Shown here one piece after another: positions 1 to 8,484 of a stretch of DNA of 64,000 bases. Below the pieces are notes generated by a model. The model ran no database searches and was not told the DNA's origin. It saw only the letters and a program-made list of their open reading frames with translations. The stretch spans positions 1,488,001-1,552,000 of the forward strand of contig NZ_CP028811.1 of assembly GCF_003055625.1 (NCBI RefSeq), in the 5' to 3' direction. The translations under genes were made by a program, and so were the position numbers. The number at the start of each line of letters is the position of its first letter. Positions within the stretch are counted from its first letter, which is position 1. This DNA is from Flavobacterium magnum. Its GTDB lineage: Bacteria; Bacteroidota; Bacteroidia; Flavobacteriales; Flavobacteriaceae.

Positions 1-402
1 GCCGCCGGTACTAAATAGTTTTACAGCTTCTTTGATGGTCAGCAAAGGACCCAAAACGTTTACATCAAAAAGCTTGTGGAAAGAATCCTCAGTAACATCT
101 TCAATAAATGCCGCAGGATAAATACCGGCATTGTTTACTAAAATGTCTAGTGTGCCAAAAGTATTTTTGGTTTCTTCGAAAAGTCTGGTTATATCAGATG
201 ATTTTGATATATCGCCTTGAACGGCAACGGCATTACCTCCCTTTTCAATAATCGATTGCACCACTTTTTCAGCATCTTGTTTATTGGAAGAATAGTTTAC
301 AACCACTTTTGCCCCTTCTGCGGCAAAATGTTTTGCTATTGAAGCACCTATTCCTTTTGAAGCGCCGGTAACAATTGCCACCTTATTTTTTAATTTGCTC
401 AT
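1..402 (-). CDS. short-chain dehydrogenase/reductase, 3' part cut by window edge
   Basis: The reading frame begins at the ATG complementary to 400-402 and stays open to base 1, so 134 codons are visible and the C-terminal half is missing. The N-terminus shows a classical SDR Rossmann fold: VTGASKGIG for cofactor binding near residue 12, and NNAG near residue 88. The visible part stops before the YxxxK catalytic motif. The family reduces or oxidises carbonyl/alcohol groups with NAD(P)H; the substrate cannot be told. It is divergent from an HxlR regulator and a TAATTTTG -7-like box (426-433, minus) lies upstream, so control by that regulator is likely. The closest reading is a glucose-1-dehydrogenase/FabG-like oxidoreductase. 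Confidence 0.9.
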   Translation of the reverse strand, partial: MSKLKNKVAIVTGASKGIGASIAKHFAAEGAKVVVNYSSNKQDAEKVVQSIIEKGGNAVAVQGDISKSSDITRLFEETKNTFGTLDILVNNAGIYPAAFIEDVTEDSFHKLFDVNVLGPLLTIKEAVKLFSTGG

Positions 403-425
403 ATTATATTTTTTAAATTATGAAG

Positions 426-512
426 CAAAATTAAAACACGCTTATTTATTTTAGTAACTTTGTTACCAAAAGTTACAATATCATCGAAGTAACCCGGTAA
501 CCTTAACGTAAC
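426..512. promoter_or_regulatory. divergent SDR/HxlR control region with repeated GTAAC boxes
   Basis: Between the two divergent starts are GTAAC at 454, 489, 497 and 508 and its complement GTTAC at 462 and 472. The 454-458/462-466 pair forms an inverted repeat with a 3-base spacer. A TAACTTTG (455-462, plus) and a TAATTTTG (426-433, minus) match the Bacteroidota -7 element TAnnTTTG, but no good TTG -33 element is spaced correctly. Likely operators of the HxlR protein (inference). Confidence 0.5.
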
Positions 513-522
513 AAGATTTAAC

Positions 523-876
523 ATGAAATGCAGTGAATTCACTACAGACCAGCATAAGAAAGAAATGATGGCGGTTCAGGACTCCATGGACGTCTTAAGC
601 GGAAAATGGAAAATTTCTATTATCTCATCCATTTGTTATTACAGCAGGAGACGCTTCTCAGACGTACTTAACGACATTCCCGGCATTTCGAACAAGATGT
701 TGAGTAAGGAATTGAAAGAGTTGGAAATTAATAAACTGATCAAGAGAACAGTCCTCGAGACCCAACCGATAACGGTACAATACGAACTTACCGACCATGG
801 GAAAACATTGCAGACGATCATTAGGAACCTGACGGCATGGGGAATTGAGCACAGAAAAAAAATAACCAATGAGTGA
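523..876 (+). CDS. HxlR-family winged-helix transcriptional regulator
   Basis: A protein of 117 residues, the usual size of the family. It has the typical VLSGKWK motif (residues 24-30), a winged helix (F/SDVLNDIPGIS, then MLSKELKELE) and a TDHGK wing motif. A cysteine at residue 3 matches the position of the redox-reactive cysteine found in many HxlR/YodB proteins that sense quinones, aldehydes or reactive species. It is transcribed divergently from the SDR gene and is followed by nothing on its own strand, which fits a local repressor/activator of the SDR. The effector is unknown. Confidence 0.92.
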   Translation: MKCSEFTTDQHKKEMMAVQDSMDVLSGKWKISIISSICYYSRRRFSDVLNDIPGISNKMLSKELKELEINKLIKRTVLETQPITVQYELTDHGKTLQTIIRNLTAWGIEHRKKITNE

Positions 877-944
877 GCATCACGATGCTTCATCAAAAAC
901 ACCACACTGTAGGGCTTCAGTCCTGGCCGCATTCCAAACTCAAT

Positions 945-976
945 AAAAAATCCCAAAAGATGCTGCTTTTGGGATT
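945..976 (-). terminator. rho-independent terminator of the pirin transcript
   Basis: AATCCCAAAAG (949-959) pairs perfectly with CTTTTGGGATT (966-976) around a 6-base loop. Read on the minus strand the hairpin runs into a T-rich tail (TTTTTATTG). It lies just after the pirin stop and also faces the end of the convergent HxlR gene. Confidence 0.8.
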
Positions 977-997
977 GTGTTTAATTAAACTGAGTAG

Positions 998-1912
998 TTA
1001 CGAAAGCGGCTCGGGTCGCGGCGGACCCCCGGCCGGTTTCGAACTGTCGTCGGGTAAAGGTACGAATTCATGATTGTCATTCGGGGGCAGTATGATACGC
1101 CCCTGTTTCCAGTCTTCTTTGGCCTGTTCGATGCGTTCCTTCCTTGACGATACAAAGTTCCACCAGATGTAACGGTCTCCCAGGGGTTCACCACCCAAAA
1201 GCATCAGCGTGGAAGTCTCGAGCGCGGTGATCAACGGGTCGACGCCCTTGGTAAAAACCAGCATCTGCCCTTTACTGTATTTTACGCCCGACACTTCGAC
1301 ACTGCCATTCACAATATAGAAAGCCCTTTCGGAATGTTCTTTTGGCAGCCCGAACCGCGCGCCTTGCTCCAGCAGGACGTGAAGGTAAAACAGCGGTGAC
1401 TTTGTTTTTACGTCATTGCGCAATCCATACGCCTCGCCGGCAATGAGGCGCATCCAGATTCCCTTGTCCGTAAAAACCGGAAGCCGGTCTGCGCTGTAGT
1501 TGTCGAATTCCGGACTCGATTCTTCGTCTTTTTCAGGCAATGCTACCCAGGTTTGTATCATTTCCAGTCCGCCTGTCAGGGCTGCGGGATCTTCAAAGCG
1601 TTCTGAGTGCGAAATGCCGCTGCCGGCGGTCATCCAGTTGACTTCGCCGGGCCTGATGATTTGCTGTACGCCAAGGCTGTCGCGATGGGTTACCTGTCCG
1701 CCAAAAAGGTAACTCACGGTTGATAACCCGATATGCGGGTGCGGCAATACGTCGAGTGACTGCGGATTAGCTGGCAGATTTGTAACCGGCCCTGCGTGGT
1801 CCATGAAGATGAAAGGCCCAACCATCCTCCGTTGGCGAAACGGCAGGATGCGCTGCACTTTCATGGACTCGCTGATGGCTGCGGTACGGGATTCAATGAC
1901 GAGGTCTAACAT
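998..1912 (-). CDS. pirin-family bicupin protein
   Basis: A protein of 304 residues with the pirin bicupin fold. The N-terminal cupin shows the HPHIGLST motif (about residues 78-85), which supplies metal-binding histidines, and the later GEVNWMTAGSGISHSE segment gives the remaining His/Glu ligands. Some bacterial pirins (YhhW) have quercetinase activity; others act as oxidative-stress modulators. It lies 18 bases after the alcohol dehydrogenase on the same strand, so the two are probably one transcript. A terminator follows. The substrate is not predictable from sequence alone. Confidence 0.92.
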   Translation of the reverse strand: MLDLVIESRTAAISESMKVQRILPFRQRRMVGPFIFMDHAGPVTNLPANPQSLDVLPHPHIGLSTVSYLFGGQVTHRDSLGVQQIIRPGEVNWMTAGSGISHSERFEDPAALTGGLEMIQTWVALPEKDEESSPEFDNYSADRLPVFTDKGIWMRLIAGEAYGLRNDVKTKSPLFYLHVLLEQGARFGLPKEHSERAFYIVNGSVEVSGVKYSKGQMLVFTKGVDPLITALETSTLMLLGGEPLGDRYIWWNFVSSRKERIEQAKEDWKQGRIILPPNDNHEFVPLPDDSSKPAGGPPRPEPLS

Positions 1913-1930
1913 AGCTTTTGGAGTAAACGG

Positions 1931-2989
1931 CTAGCTTTTCAACGAAGCCATGTCAATCACAAATCGATACTTTACATCGGCTTTTAGCAGGCGCTCGTAC
2001 GCGTGGTTGATATCCTGCATGTTGATCATCTCAATTTCAGAGACGATGTTGTGCTCGCCGCAGAAGTCGAGCATTTCCTGTGTTTCCTTGATGCCGCCAA
2101 TCAACGAGCCCGCTACCGATTTTCTTCCAAGGATCATCGGCACCGAATTCAGGATGGGTTCCAGTCCGCCCAGGTAACCTACCAGTACCAATGTTCCGTT
2201 GATGTTCAGCGTGGCTACATAAGGGTTTACGTCATGCACATACGGCACGGTGTCGATGATTACGTCGAATTTACCTGCCACCGATTCCATCTGCGCATCG
2301 TCCGTTGAGATGATGATTTCATCTGCGCCCAAAGACCTGGCTTCGTCTATCTTGCCCGGAGTCCTGGAAAACAGTGTAACTGATGCGCCGAGGCCTTTGG
2401 CCAGCTTGATTGCCATATGCCCTAAGCCGCCCAATCCGACGACAGCGACTTTACTGCCTTTGCCCACATTCCAGTGACGCAATGGAGACCAGGTGGTAAT
2501 GCCTGCGCAAAGCAACGGCGCCACGGCCGCGAGGTTGAGGTTTTCGGGAATTTTCAGTACGAATTCCTCAGTGACGGTAATGCTTTCCGAATATCCACCG
2601 TGCGTAGGCTGGTCCAGGTATTTATCATTCCCGCCATAGGTGCCTACCCAACCGTTCTGGCAATATTGTTCTAGATCCTGACGGCAGCTGCTACAGGTGC
2701 GGCAAGAGTCGACGAGGCAGCCTACGCCGGCGAGGTCGCCGACTTTAAATTTTGTGACTTCACCGCCGACACTCGTTACGCGTCCCACGATCTCATGACC
2801 GGGAACCACAGGATAGGTTGTCCAGCCCCAATCGTTGCGGGCGGTGTGCAAATCAGAGTGGCAGACCCCGCAGTAGAGGATTTCGATCTCGACGTCAGTC
2901 GGTGTTGGCACGCGTCGTTGGATGGTTAACGGTTTTAAATCGGCGTCGGGTGCGTCAGTGCCAAAGGCTTTTGTGTTTTTTGTTTCCAT
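1931..2989 (-). CDS. NAD(P)-dependent zinc alcohol dehydrogenase (YahK/cinnamyl-alcohol type)
   Basis: A protein of 352 residues from the medium-chain dehydrogenase family. Seen motifs are GVCHSD and GHE for the catalytic zinc, a four-cysteine structural zinc loop (CLVDSCRTCSSC then C, about residues 92-110) and the Rossmann GLGGLG motif. The family reduces aldehydes to alcohols, usually with NADPH; YahK-like members are broad aldehyde reductases. It is first in a two-gene unit with pirin, with a divergent intergenic region toward the TetR gene. The pairing with pirin and the HxlR/SDR unit suggests carbonyl or oxidative-stress detoxification (inference). Confidence 0.93.
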   Translation of the reverse strand: METKNTKAFGTDAPDADLKPLTIQRRVPTPTDVEIEILYCGVCHSDLHTARNDWGWTTYPVVPGHEIVGRVTSVGGEVTKFKVGDLAGVGCLVDSCRTCSSCRQDLEQYCQNGWVGTYGGNDKYLDQPTHGGYSESITVTEEFVLKIPENLNLAAVAPLLCAGITTWSPLRHWNVGKGSKVAVVGLGGLGHMAIKLAKGLGASVTLFSRTPGKIDEARSLGADEIIISTDDAQMESVAGKFDVIIDTVPYVHDVNPYVATLNINGTLVLVGYLGGLEPILNSVPMILGRKSVAGSLIGGIKETQEMLDFCGEHNIVSEIEMINMQDINHAYERLLKADVKYRFVIDMASLKS

Positions 2990-3164
2990 AATTACTTGAG
3001 TGGTGTATCAAATGAGCAGCCGACAGTTGTGTTTTGAAGGATCGGCTGACTTGTAAATTTAATGATTTTATGGTTGCGCAGCGTTAATTTATTGTAATCA
3101 TATTCGTTCATCCAAAGTCCGGCTGCGCCACGATTATCGCGGATCTGCGATACTGTCAATTTGC

Positions 3165-3253
3165 GCCGCGTGAGGGATAGCAGCGGAAAGCCCACAGCGA
3201 GGAACGAGTGAGGACTTGCAGCGGATAGCCCGGCGGCAGCGGCCCTGAGTGCG
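3165..3253 (+). repeat. dispersed GC-rich intergenic repeat, family B copy 1
   Basis: A segment without a gene that contains GAGGGATAGCAGCGGAAAGC, GCGAGGA and GCGGATAGCCCGGC. The same blocks occur, in opposite orientation, at 41755-41834. The rest of 2990-3318 shows no gene. Confidence 0.6.
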
Positions 3254-3318
3254 TGATATCTGTACAGATGAAACCCCGCTGCCGACACGCCAATACAAAA
3301 AAAATAAAAATATTTTTA

Positions 3319-3356
3319 ATTTTGGAATGCTTGTTCCAAAATAGTTTTTATCTTTG
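3319..3356 (+). promoter_or_regulatory. TetR autoregulatory operator and promoter
   Basis: A perfect 9-base inverted repeat (arms 3319-3327 and 3334-3342, core TTTTGGAA-N6-TTCCAAAA) sits 6 bases upstream of a TATCTTTG -7 box (3349-3356). The start codon follows at 3376. The operator covers the position of the -33 element and spacer, so bound repressor would block RNA polymerase. Related palindromes precede the efflux genes. Confidence 0.75.
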
Positions 3357-3375
3357 CCCAAGAAATTTCCACAAC

Positions 3376-3954
3376 ATGGCACGCAGTGTAGAATTTAATG
3401 AAGCTGAAACGATCGAGAAGGCGATGAACGTCTTCTGGGAGAAAGGCTATCATGGCACGTCGATGCAGGATCTGGTGGAGGCGATGCAGATCAATCGCAG
3501 CAGTTTGTACAACACAATTGGTGACAAGCATTGCCTGTTCCTGAAATGCATCAGTACGTATGCTGAGGCGGGCATGGCGGAAGTGAAAGCGAAAGTGGCG
3601 CGTGAGACCTCGGCACTTCAGGCCCTGATCAACATCATCCGCGATAAGGCTGCCTGGGTGGTCGATTGTGAGAAAGGCTGTCTGGGTGTCAAGACGATTT
3701 TCGAGATAGCGCCCGAAGATGCGCAGGTGCGTAACCTGTTGAATAAGAATAACGAGATGTATCTTGAGTTCCTGACCGAACTCGTGCAAAGGGCGATTGA
3801 TGACGGGGAGCTCGACCGGTCTGAAGATGCGGCCATCGTGGCGGAATACATCCTGACGACTTTTACCGGATGGAAGCAGGCATACATACTGCATCGCAAC
3901 CCGATTGCCATCAGGAAGATGTCGGAGTTCCTGATAAAAAGCATTACGAAATAA
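3376..3954 (+). CDS. TetR/AcrR-family repressor of the adjacent RND efflux operon
   Basis: The start is placed at ATG 3376 (MARSVEFNEAE), giving 192 residues, because upstream codons run through the promoter and operator. The N-terminal 60 residues form the TetR helix-turn-helix, with the family pattern GYHGTSMQDLVEAMQINRSSLYNTIGDK. The C-terminal part is the ligand-binding/dimerisation domain, resembling the TetR_C groups of multidrug regulators. The gene precedes adaptor, pump and channel genes on the same strand, with the same palindrome upstream of itself and of them. It is therefore very probably the local repressor, released by a pump substrate (inference). Confidence 0.93.
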   Translation: MARSVEFNEAETIEKAMNVFWEKGYHGTSMQDLVEAMQINRSSLYNTIGDKHCLFLKCISTYAEAGMAEVKAKVARETSALQALINIIRDKAAWVVDCEKGCLGVKTIFEIAPEDAQVRNLLNKNNEMYLEFLTELVQRAIDDGELDRSEDAAIVAEYILTTFTGWKQAYILHRNPIAIRKMSEFLIKSITK

Positions 3955-3968
3955 ATTTTTTTTGCCAA

Positions 3969-4116
3969 TTTTCTGGAACGTTTATTTCAGAAAATCATCA
4001 GGGGGATCAAGATAAAAACGGCAGTTTTTTTGGAACATTCGTTTCAAAATTAAGGCTATGGATTAAGGATAAACTGCTGAGAATCAGCTACAATTTTGAA
4101 ACAATCATTCCAGAAT
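3969..4116 (+). promoter_or_regulatory. three imperfect TetR operators before the efflux operon
   Basis: Copies of the palindrome lie at 3971-3992 (TTCTGGAA-N6-TTTCAGAA), 4028-4049 (TTTTGGAA-N6-TTTCAAAA) and 4094-4115 (TTTTGAAA-N6-TTCCAGAA). All keep the 6-base spacer of the perfect site at 3319-3342 and differ at one or two arm positions. Centres are 57 and 66 bases apart. Together they fill the leader between the regulator and the adaptor start at 4147. Confidence 0.7.
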
Positions 4117-4146
4117 AATAATTTTAAACCAAAAATCAATAACCAT

Positions 4147-5277
4147 ATGAAAGTAGTGATTTCTTTTAGCCTGATGGCTTTAATCCTGATGGGGTGTGCC
4201 AATAAAAACGAAGGCGCCCCAACCGCCCCTCCGGCGAACCTGCCCGTGATGGACGTAGCCTACCAGTCGGCTTCGACTGAAACGGAGTTTCCTGTAGCCA
4301 TACAGGGCAAGAACGATGTCGAAATCCGTCCGCAGGTCAACGGCACGCTCGACAGGATTTACGTAGATGAAGGCGCTTACGTGAACCAGGGTGCCGCGCT
4401 GTTCAAAATCAACGACAACACCTACCGCCAGCAACTCAACAACGCGGTCGCAGGACTGAATGCTGCCGAAGCCGCCTTGGTCAATGCCCAGCTTGAAGTG
4501 GAAAAGCTCACGCCGCTCACGCAAAACAAGGTAGTGTCTGAGTACCAGCTTAAAACGGCCAAAGCCAATGTAGGCATTGCCAAAGCCAACGTGGCCGCAG
4601 GAAGGGCCGCCGTCGCCGCAGCGCAGATCAATCTCGATTATACGCTGGTCAAGGCACCGGTGAGCGGATACATCGGGCGGTTGCCCAAGAAACAGGGAAG
4701 CCTGATCAGTACCGCCGATCCTGAGGCGCTGACAAGGCTTTCGGATACAAAAGAAGTGTATGCGTATTTCTCGTTGGGTGAAAATGAGTTTATCAATTTT
4801 AAATCCACCTATGGGGGGGCGACCCTTAATGAAAAATTGAAAAGCCTGCCGCCGGTCTCGCTGGTGCTGTCCGATGAGTCGGTGTATCCGCAGACTGGAA
4901 AAATAGACATGGTCGACGGACAGTTTGATAAGACTACCGGTGCCATTACTTTGCGGGCCAAATTTCCCAATGCCGGCGGGCTGCTGCGGTCCGGAAACAC
5001 CGGTAAGGTGAGGATCAGCCTGGCACATGACAGCTCAATCGTAATTCCTCAGGATGCTACGGTGGAGATCCAGGACAAGCTCTACGTATTCGTCGTCGAT
5101 AAGAAGAATGCGGTGGCGCGGCAGCCCATCAGCATTTCAGGGAAAAGCGGCACCAATTACCTTGTAAAAGATGGCATCAAGACCGGCGACAGGATTGTGC
5201 TCAAAGGTTTCGAAAACCTGCCTGACGGCGCCGTCATCAATCCGGAAAGTCCGAAAAAAGTAGCATCCAAAATATAA
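4147..5277 (+). CDS. RND efflux periplasmic adaptor lipoprotein (AcrA/MexA type)
   Basis: The start is set at ATG 4147, since upstream codons run through an operator. The product has 376 residues. Its signal peptide ends in a lipobox LMGC (Cys17), so it is a lipid-anchored periplasmic protein. It has the membrane-fusion order: barrel-sandwich/lipoyl halves (PQVNGTLDRIYVDEGAYV near 60 and APVSGYIGRL near 175) flanking an Ala-rich alpha-hairpin, then beta-barrel and membrane-proximal domains. It joins the inner-membrane pump to the outer channel. The pump start follows 24 bases after its stop, so the genes are one operon. Confidence 0.95.
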   Translation: MKVVISFSLMALILMGCANKNEGAPTAPPANLPVMDVAYQSASTETEFPVAIQGKNDVEIRPQVNGTLDRIYVDEGAYVNQGAALFKINDNTYRQQLNNAVAGLNAAEAALVNAQLEVEKLTPLTQNKVVSEYQLKTAKANVGIAKANVAAGRAAVAAAQINLDYTLVKAPVSGYIGRLPKKQGSLISTADPEALTRLSDTKEVYAYFSLGENEFINFKSTYGGATLNEKLKSLPPVSLVLSDESVYPQTGKIDMVDGQFDKTTGAITLRAKFPNAGGLLRSGNTGKVRISLAHDSSIVIPQDATVEIQDKLYVFVVDKKNAVARQPISISGKSGTNYLVKDGIKTGDRIVLKGFENLPDGAVINPESPKKVASKI

Positions 5278-5301
5278 GCTAACCTCCTAAAAACCATACA
5301 C

Positions 5302-8300
5302 ATGTTACAAAAATTTATTGACAGGCCCGTACTGTCGACAGTCATCGCTATTCTTATAGTGATCCTGGGAACCATAGGGCTCACCACGCTCCCCCTGCAA
5401 CAATTCCCAGACATTGCGCCGCCGGCAGTGCAGGTGGTGGCCTTGTATCCGGGAGCCAATGCCGAGACGGTATTGCGTGCCGTAGCGCCTTCGCTGGAAG
5501 AAGCCATCAACGGGGTTGAGAATATGACCTACATGAATTCGACCGCGAGCAATGACGGCTCATTGGTCATCACGGTCAACTTTAAACTGGGCACCGATCC
5601 CGACCAGGCTGCGGTAAACGTGCAAAACCGCGTGTCACAGGCCACGAGCCAGTTGCCCGCGGAAGTGGTGCAGGCGGGTATCCAGACAACCAAAAAACAA
5701 AACAGTCTCTTGATGGTCGTCGATTTATACTCGGATAATGAGGCGCAATACGACCAGACTTTCCTGAACAATTATGCGCAGATCAACATCATTCCGGACA
5801 TTAAGAGGATTCCTGGTGTGGGGCAGGCAGTGATTTTCGGGGGTAATAAGGATTATTCGATGCGTGTTTGGCTTAATCCGTCCAAAATGGCGAATTACAG
5901 GCTGAGCGCACAGGAAGTCCTTGCAGCCATCCAGGACAAGAACCTGGAAGCGGCACCGGGTCGTTTTGGCGAAAGCAGCAGCCAGGCATTCGAATATGTG
6001 ATTAAATACAAAGGGAAGCTGAACAATCCGGGTGAATATGAAAATATCGTCATCCGTTCCGATGCGGACGGCTCGGTGTTGCGGCTTAAAGATGTGGCTC
6101 GGATCGAATTCGGCTCTTATTCTTACGGCAGCGGTACACGCATAGACGGCAAGCAGGGACTCAACATCGGAATTTTCCAGCTGCCCGGCTCCAATTCAAG
6201 CGACGTACAGATTGCAATCAGGGAGATGATGGAGAAAGCGTCAAAAGATTTCCCGAAAGACGTCAAACACCTGATTCTTTACAATACAAAGGATTCGCTG
6301 GATATGTCTATCGCACAGGTCAAGTCTACGTTAATTGAGGCTTTTATCCTCGTGTTCCTTGTCGTATTCCTATTCCTGCAGGATTTCAGGGCCACGCTGA
6401 TTCCGGCCATTGCAGTTCCGGTTTCTATCCTGGGTACGTTTTTCTTCATGCAGGTTTTCGGGTTTTCTGTGAACCTCCTCACGCTTTTCGCCCTCGTATT
6501 GGCTATCGGTATTGTGGTCGACGATGCGATCGTGGTCGTCGAGGCGGTACATGAGAAAATGCACAGCAGGAAACTGTCTGCAAAAGCGGCGACCACTTCT
6601 GCCATGAGCGAAATTACCGGTGCAATCATTTCGATTACGCTGGTCATGTCGGCGGTGTTTCTTCCCGTTGGTTTTATGGAAGGCTCCACGGGTGTATTTT
6701 ACCGCCAGTTCGCATTTACATTGGCGATTGCGATTGTGATTTCCGCCGTAAACGCGTTGACACTAAGTCCGGCGCTGGCCGCACTCTTCCTAAAAGACGT
6801 GCCGCACGACGAACATCATGAAATGCCGTCGCAGCCTAAAACGTTTAAGGAAAAATTCTTCGCCGGGTTTAACAGCGGTTTTACCAAGCTCACCAACAAA
6901 TACATCAACAGCCTGCGTTTCCTGATTAAAAACCGCTGGATCAGTCTCGGTGGACTTGCCGTCGTGATTGCCGCCACAGTTTATATGGTCAAGACCACGC
7001 CGACCGGATTTATACCATCAGAAGACCAGGGGTTCATTGCCATATCGATGTCGATGCCTGCCGGTGCCTCACTGGAACGCACGAAAAACGTGATGAAAGA
7101 GGTGGAAGGTACGTTGGGCGACCTGCCGTCGAAAAAGGTGCTCAACATCATCTCAGGATTCAACATGCTCACACAGTCGACCAGCGCCTCAGCCGGCGTC
7201 GCATTTATCCTGCTGAAACCGGCCAAAGAGCGTGGCGAACACCAGGACATCAACGACATCATGAACGACGTGCGCGGCAGGCTGGCCGGAGTAAAAGGCG
7301 CGAATTTCTTCGTATTTACTTTTCCAACCGTCCCGGGTTTCAGCAATGTCGATGCGCTTGATATCGTGCTGAAGGACAAAACCGGAGGCAGTATCAGTAA
7401 ATTCAGCGGCGTCAGTAATGCATTTATCGGGGAATTGTTCAAGCGTCCTGAAATTGCAGTGGCCTTTACCAGTTTCAAGGCTGATTTCCCTCAACTGGAA
7501 ATGGAGGTGGATGACGTGAAGGCGCAGCAGCTCGGCGTCAGCGTGCGGGACATCCTGCAAACCATGCAAACCTATTATGGTAGCGCCCAGGCATCGGATT
7601 TCAACCGTTTCGGGAAATATTACCGGGTGATGGTACAGGCTGATGCAGGTGCGAGAACCACGCCCGAGTCGATAAACCACATCTTCGTCAAGAACAGGCA
7701 GGGCGAGATGGTGCCTGTGAGCACGTTGGTTACACTAAAACATGTCAACGGGCCGGAGACGGCTTCACGATACAACCTGTTCAATTCCATCGGGATTAAT
7801 GCCATTGCCAAACCGGGATACAGTTCCGGTGCCGCAATCAAGGCCGTCCAGGAAGTGGCCGAAACCAAATTGCCGAAAGGCTACACCATTGAATTTTCAG
7901 GTTTGACCAATGAGGAAATCACCTCTTCAGGACAGTCGGCCGTCATTTTCGGGCTAAGTCTGCTGTTCGTATTCTTCCTGTTGGCCGCGCAGTATGAAAG
8001 CTACATCCTGCCGCTGGCGGTACTGCTGTCAATCCCGACAGGCATCTTTGGTGTGTTTGCAGCCATAGGGCTGACCGGCATCGAAAATAATATATATGTC
8101 CAGGTGGCCTTGATCATGCTCATCGGATTGCTGGCAAAAAATGCCATCCTGATTGTCGAATACGCCGTACAACGCAGGAAGGCTGGCAAGTCGCTGCTCG
8201 CGGCTGCACTCGAAGCGGCCAAACTCCGTCTTCGCCCGATCATCATGACTTCCTTCGCGTTTGTTGTCGGGCTTACTCCGATGATGCGCGCCACCGGACC

Positions 8301-8475
8301 ATCGGCACTGGGGAACCATTCCATCAGTATCGGCGCGGCAGGCGGCATGGTTTCGGGCGTAGTCCTGGGTATATTCATCATCCCGGTATTGTTCATCATA
8401 TTCCAGTATTTGCAGGAAAAAGTGACCGGCGTGCCGTTGGCTGTATTAAACAATGAAAAACAATCACCAAATTAA
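5302..8475 (+). CDS. RND multidrug efflux pump, HAE1 family (AcrB/MexB type)
   Basis: The product has 1057 residues, full length for HAE1 pumps. It starts with the family-typical F-I-D-R-P-V-L-S N-terminus, then TM1, a porter domain, TM2-6, a second periplasmic domain and TM8-12. The TM4 proton-relay aspartates are visible in GIVVDDAIVVVEAVHE (near residue 405). It exports hydrophobic or amphiphilic compounds from the inner membrane and periplasm in exchange for protons. It lies between its adaptor (24-base gap) and channel (9-base gap). Substrates cannot be inferred; the TetR partner suggests inducible drug or bile/solvent-like efflux. Confidence 0.97.
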   Translation: MLQKFIDRPVLSTVIAILIVILGTIGLTTLPLQQFPDIAPPAVQVVALYPGANAETVLRAVAPSLEEAINGVENMTYMNSTASNDGSLVITVNFKLGTDPDQAAVNVQNRVSQATSQLPAEVVQAGIQTTKKQNSLLMVVDLYSDNEAQYDQTFLNNYAQINIIPDIKRIPGVGQAVIFGGNKDYSMRVWLNPSKMANYRLSAQEVLAAIQDKNLEAAPGRFGESSSQAFEYVIKYKGKLNNPGEYENIVIRSDADGSVLRLKDVARIEFGSYSYGSGTRIDGKQGLNIGIFQLPGSNSSDVQIAIREMMEKASKDFPKDVKHLILYNTKDSLDMSIAQVKSTLIEAFILVFLVVFLFLQDFRATLIPAIAVPVSILGTFFFMQVFGFSVNLLTLFALVLAIGIVVDDAIVVVEAVHEKMHSRKLSAKAATTSAMSEITGAIISITLVMSAVFLPVGFMEGSTGVFYRQFAFTLAIAIVISAVNALTLSPALAALFLKDVPHDEHHEMPSQPKTFKEKFFAGFNSGFTKLTNKYINSLRFLIKNRWISLGGLAVVIAATVYMVKTTPTGFIPSEDQGFIAISMSMPAGASLERTKNVMKEVEGTLGDLPSKKVLNIISGFNMLTQSTSASAGVAFILLKPAKERGEHQDINDIMNDVRGRLAGVKGANFFVFTFPTVPGFSNVDALDIVLKDKTGGSISKFSGVSNAFIGELFKRPEIAVAFTSFKADFPQLEMEVDDVKAQQLGVSVRDILQTMQTYYGSAQASDFNRFGKYYRVMVQADAGARTTPESINHIFVKNRQGEMVPVSTLVTLKHVNGPETASRYNLFNSIGINAIAKPGYSSGAAIKAVQEVAETKLPKGYTIEFSGLTNEEITSSGQSAVIFGLSLLFVFFLLAAQYESYILPLAVLLSIPTGIFGVFAAIGLTGIENNIYVQVALIMLIGLLAKNAILIVEYAVQRRKAGKSLLAAALEAAKLRLRPIIMTSFAFVVGLTPMMRATGPSALGNHSISIGAAGGMVSGVVLGIFIIPVLFIIFQYLQEKVTGVPLAVLNNEKQSPN

Positions 8476-8484
8476 ACCAAAAAC

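Noticed and set aside
4180..5028. 282-codon minus-strand frame opposite the efflux adaptor
   Set aside because: The adaptor is a complete, recognisable gene on the other strand; the antisense product is Arg/His/Gly-rich without domains.
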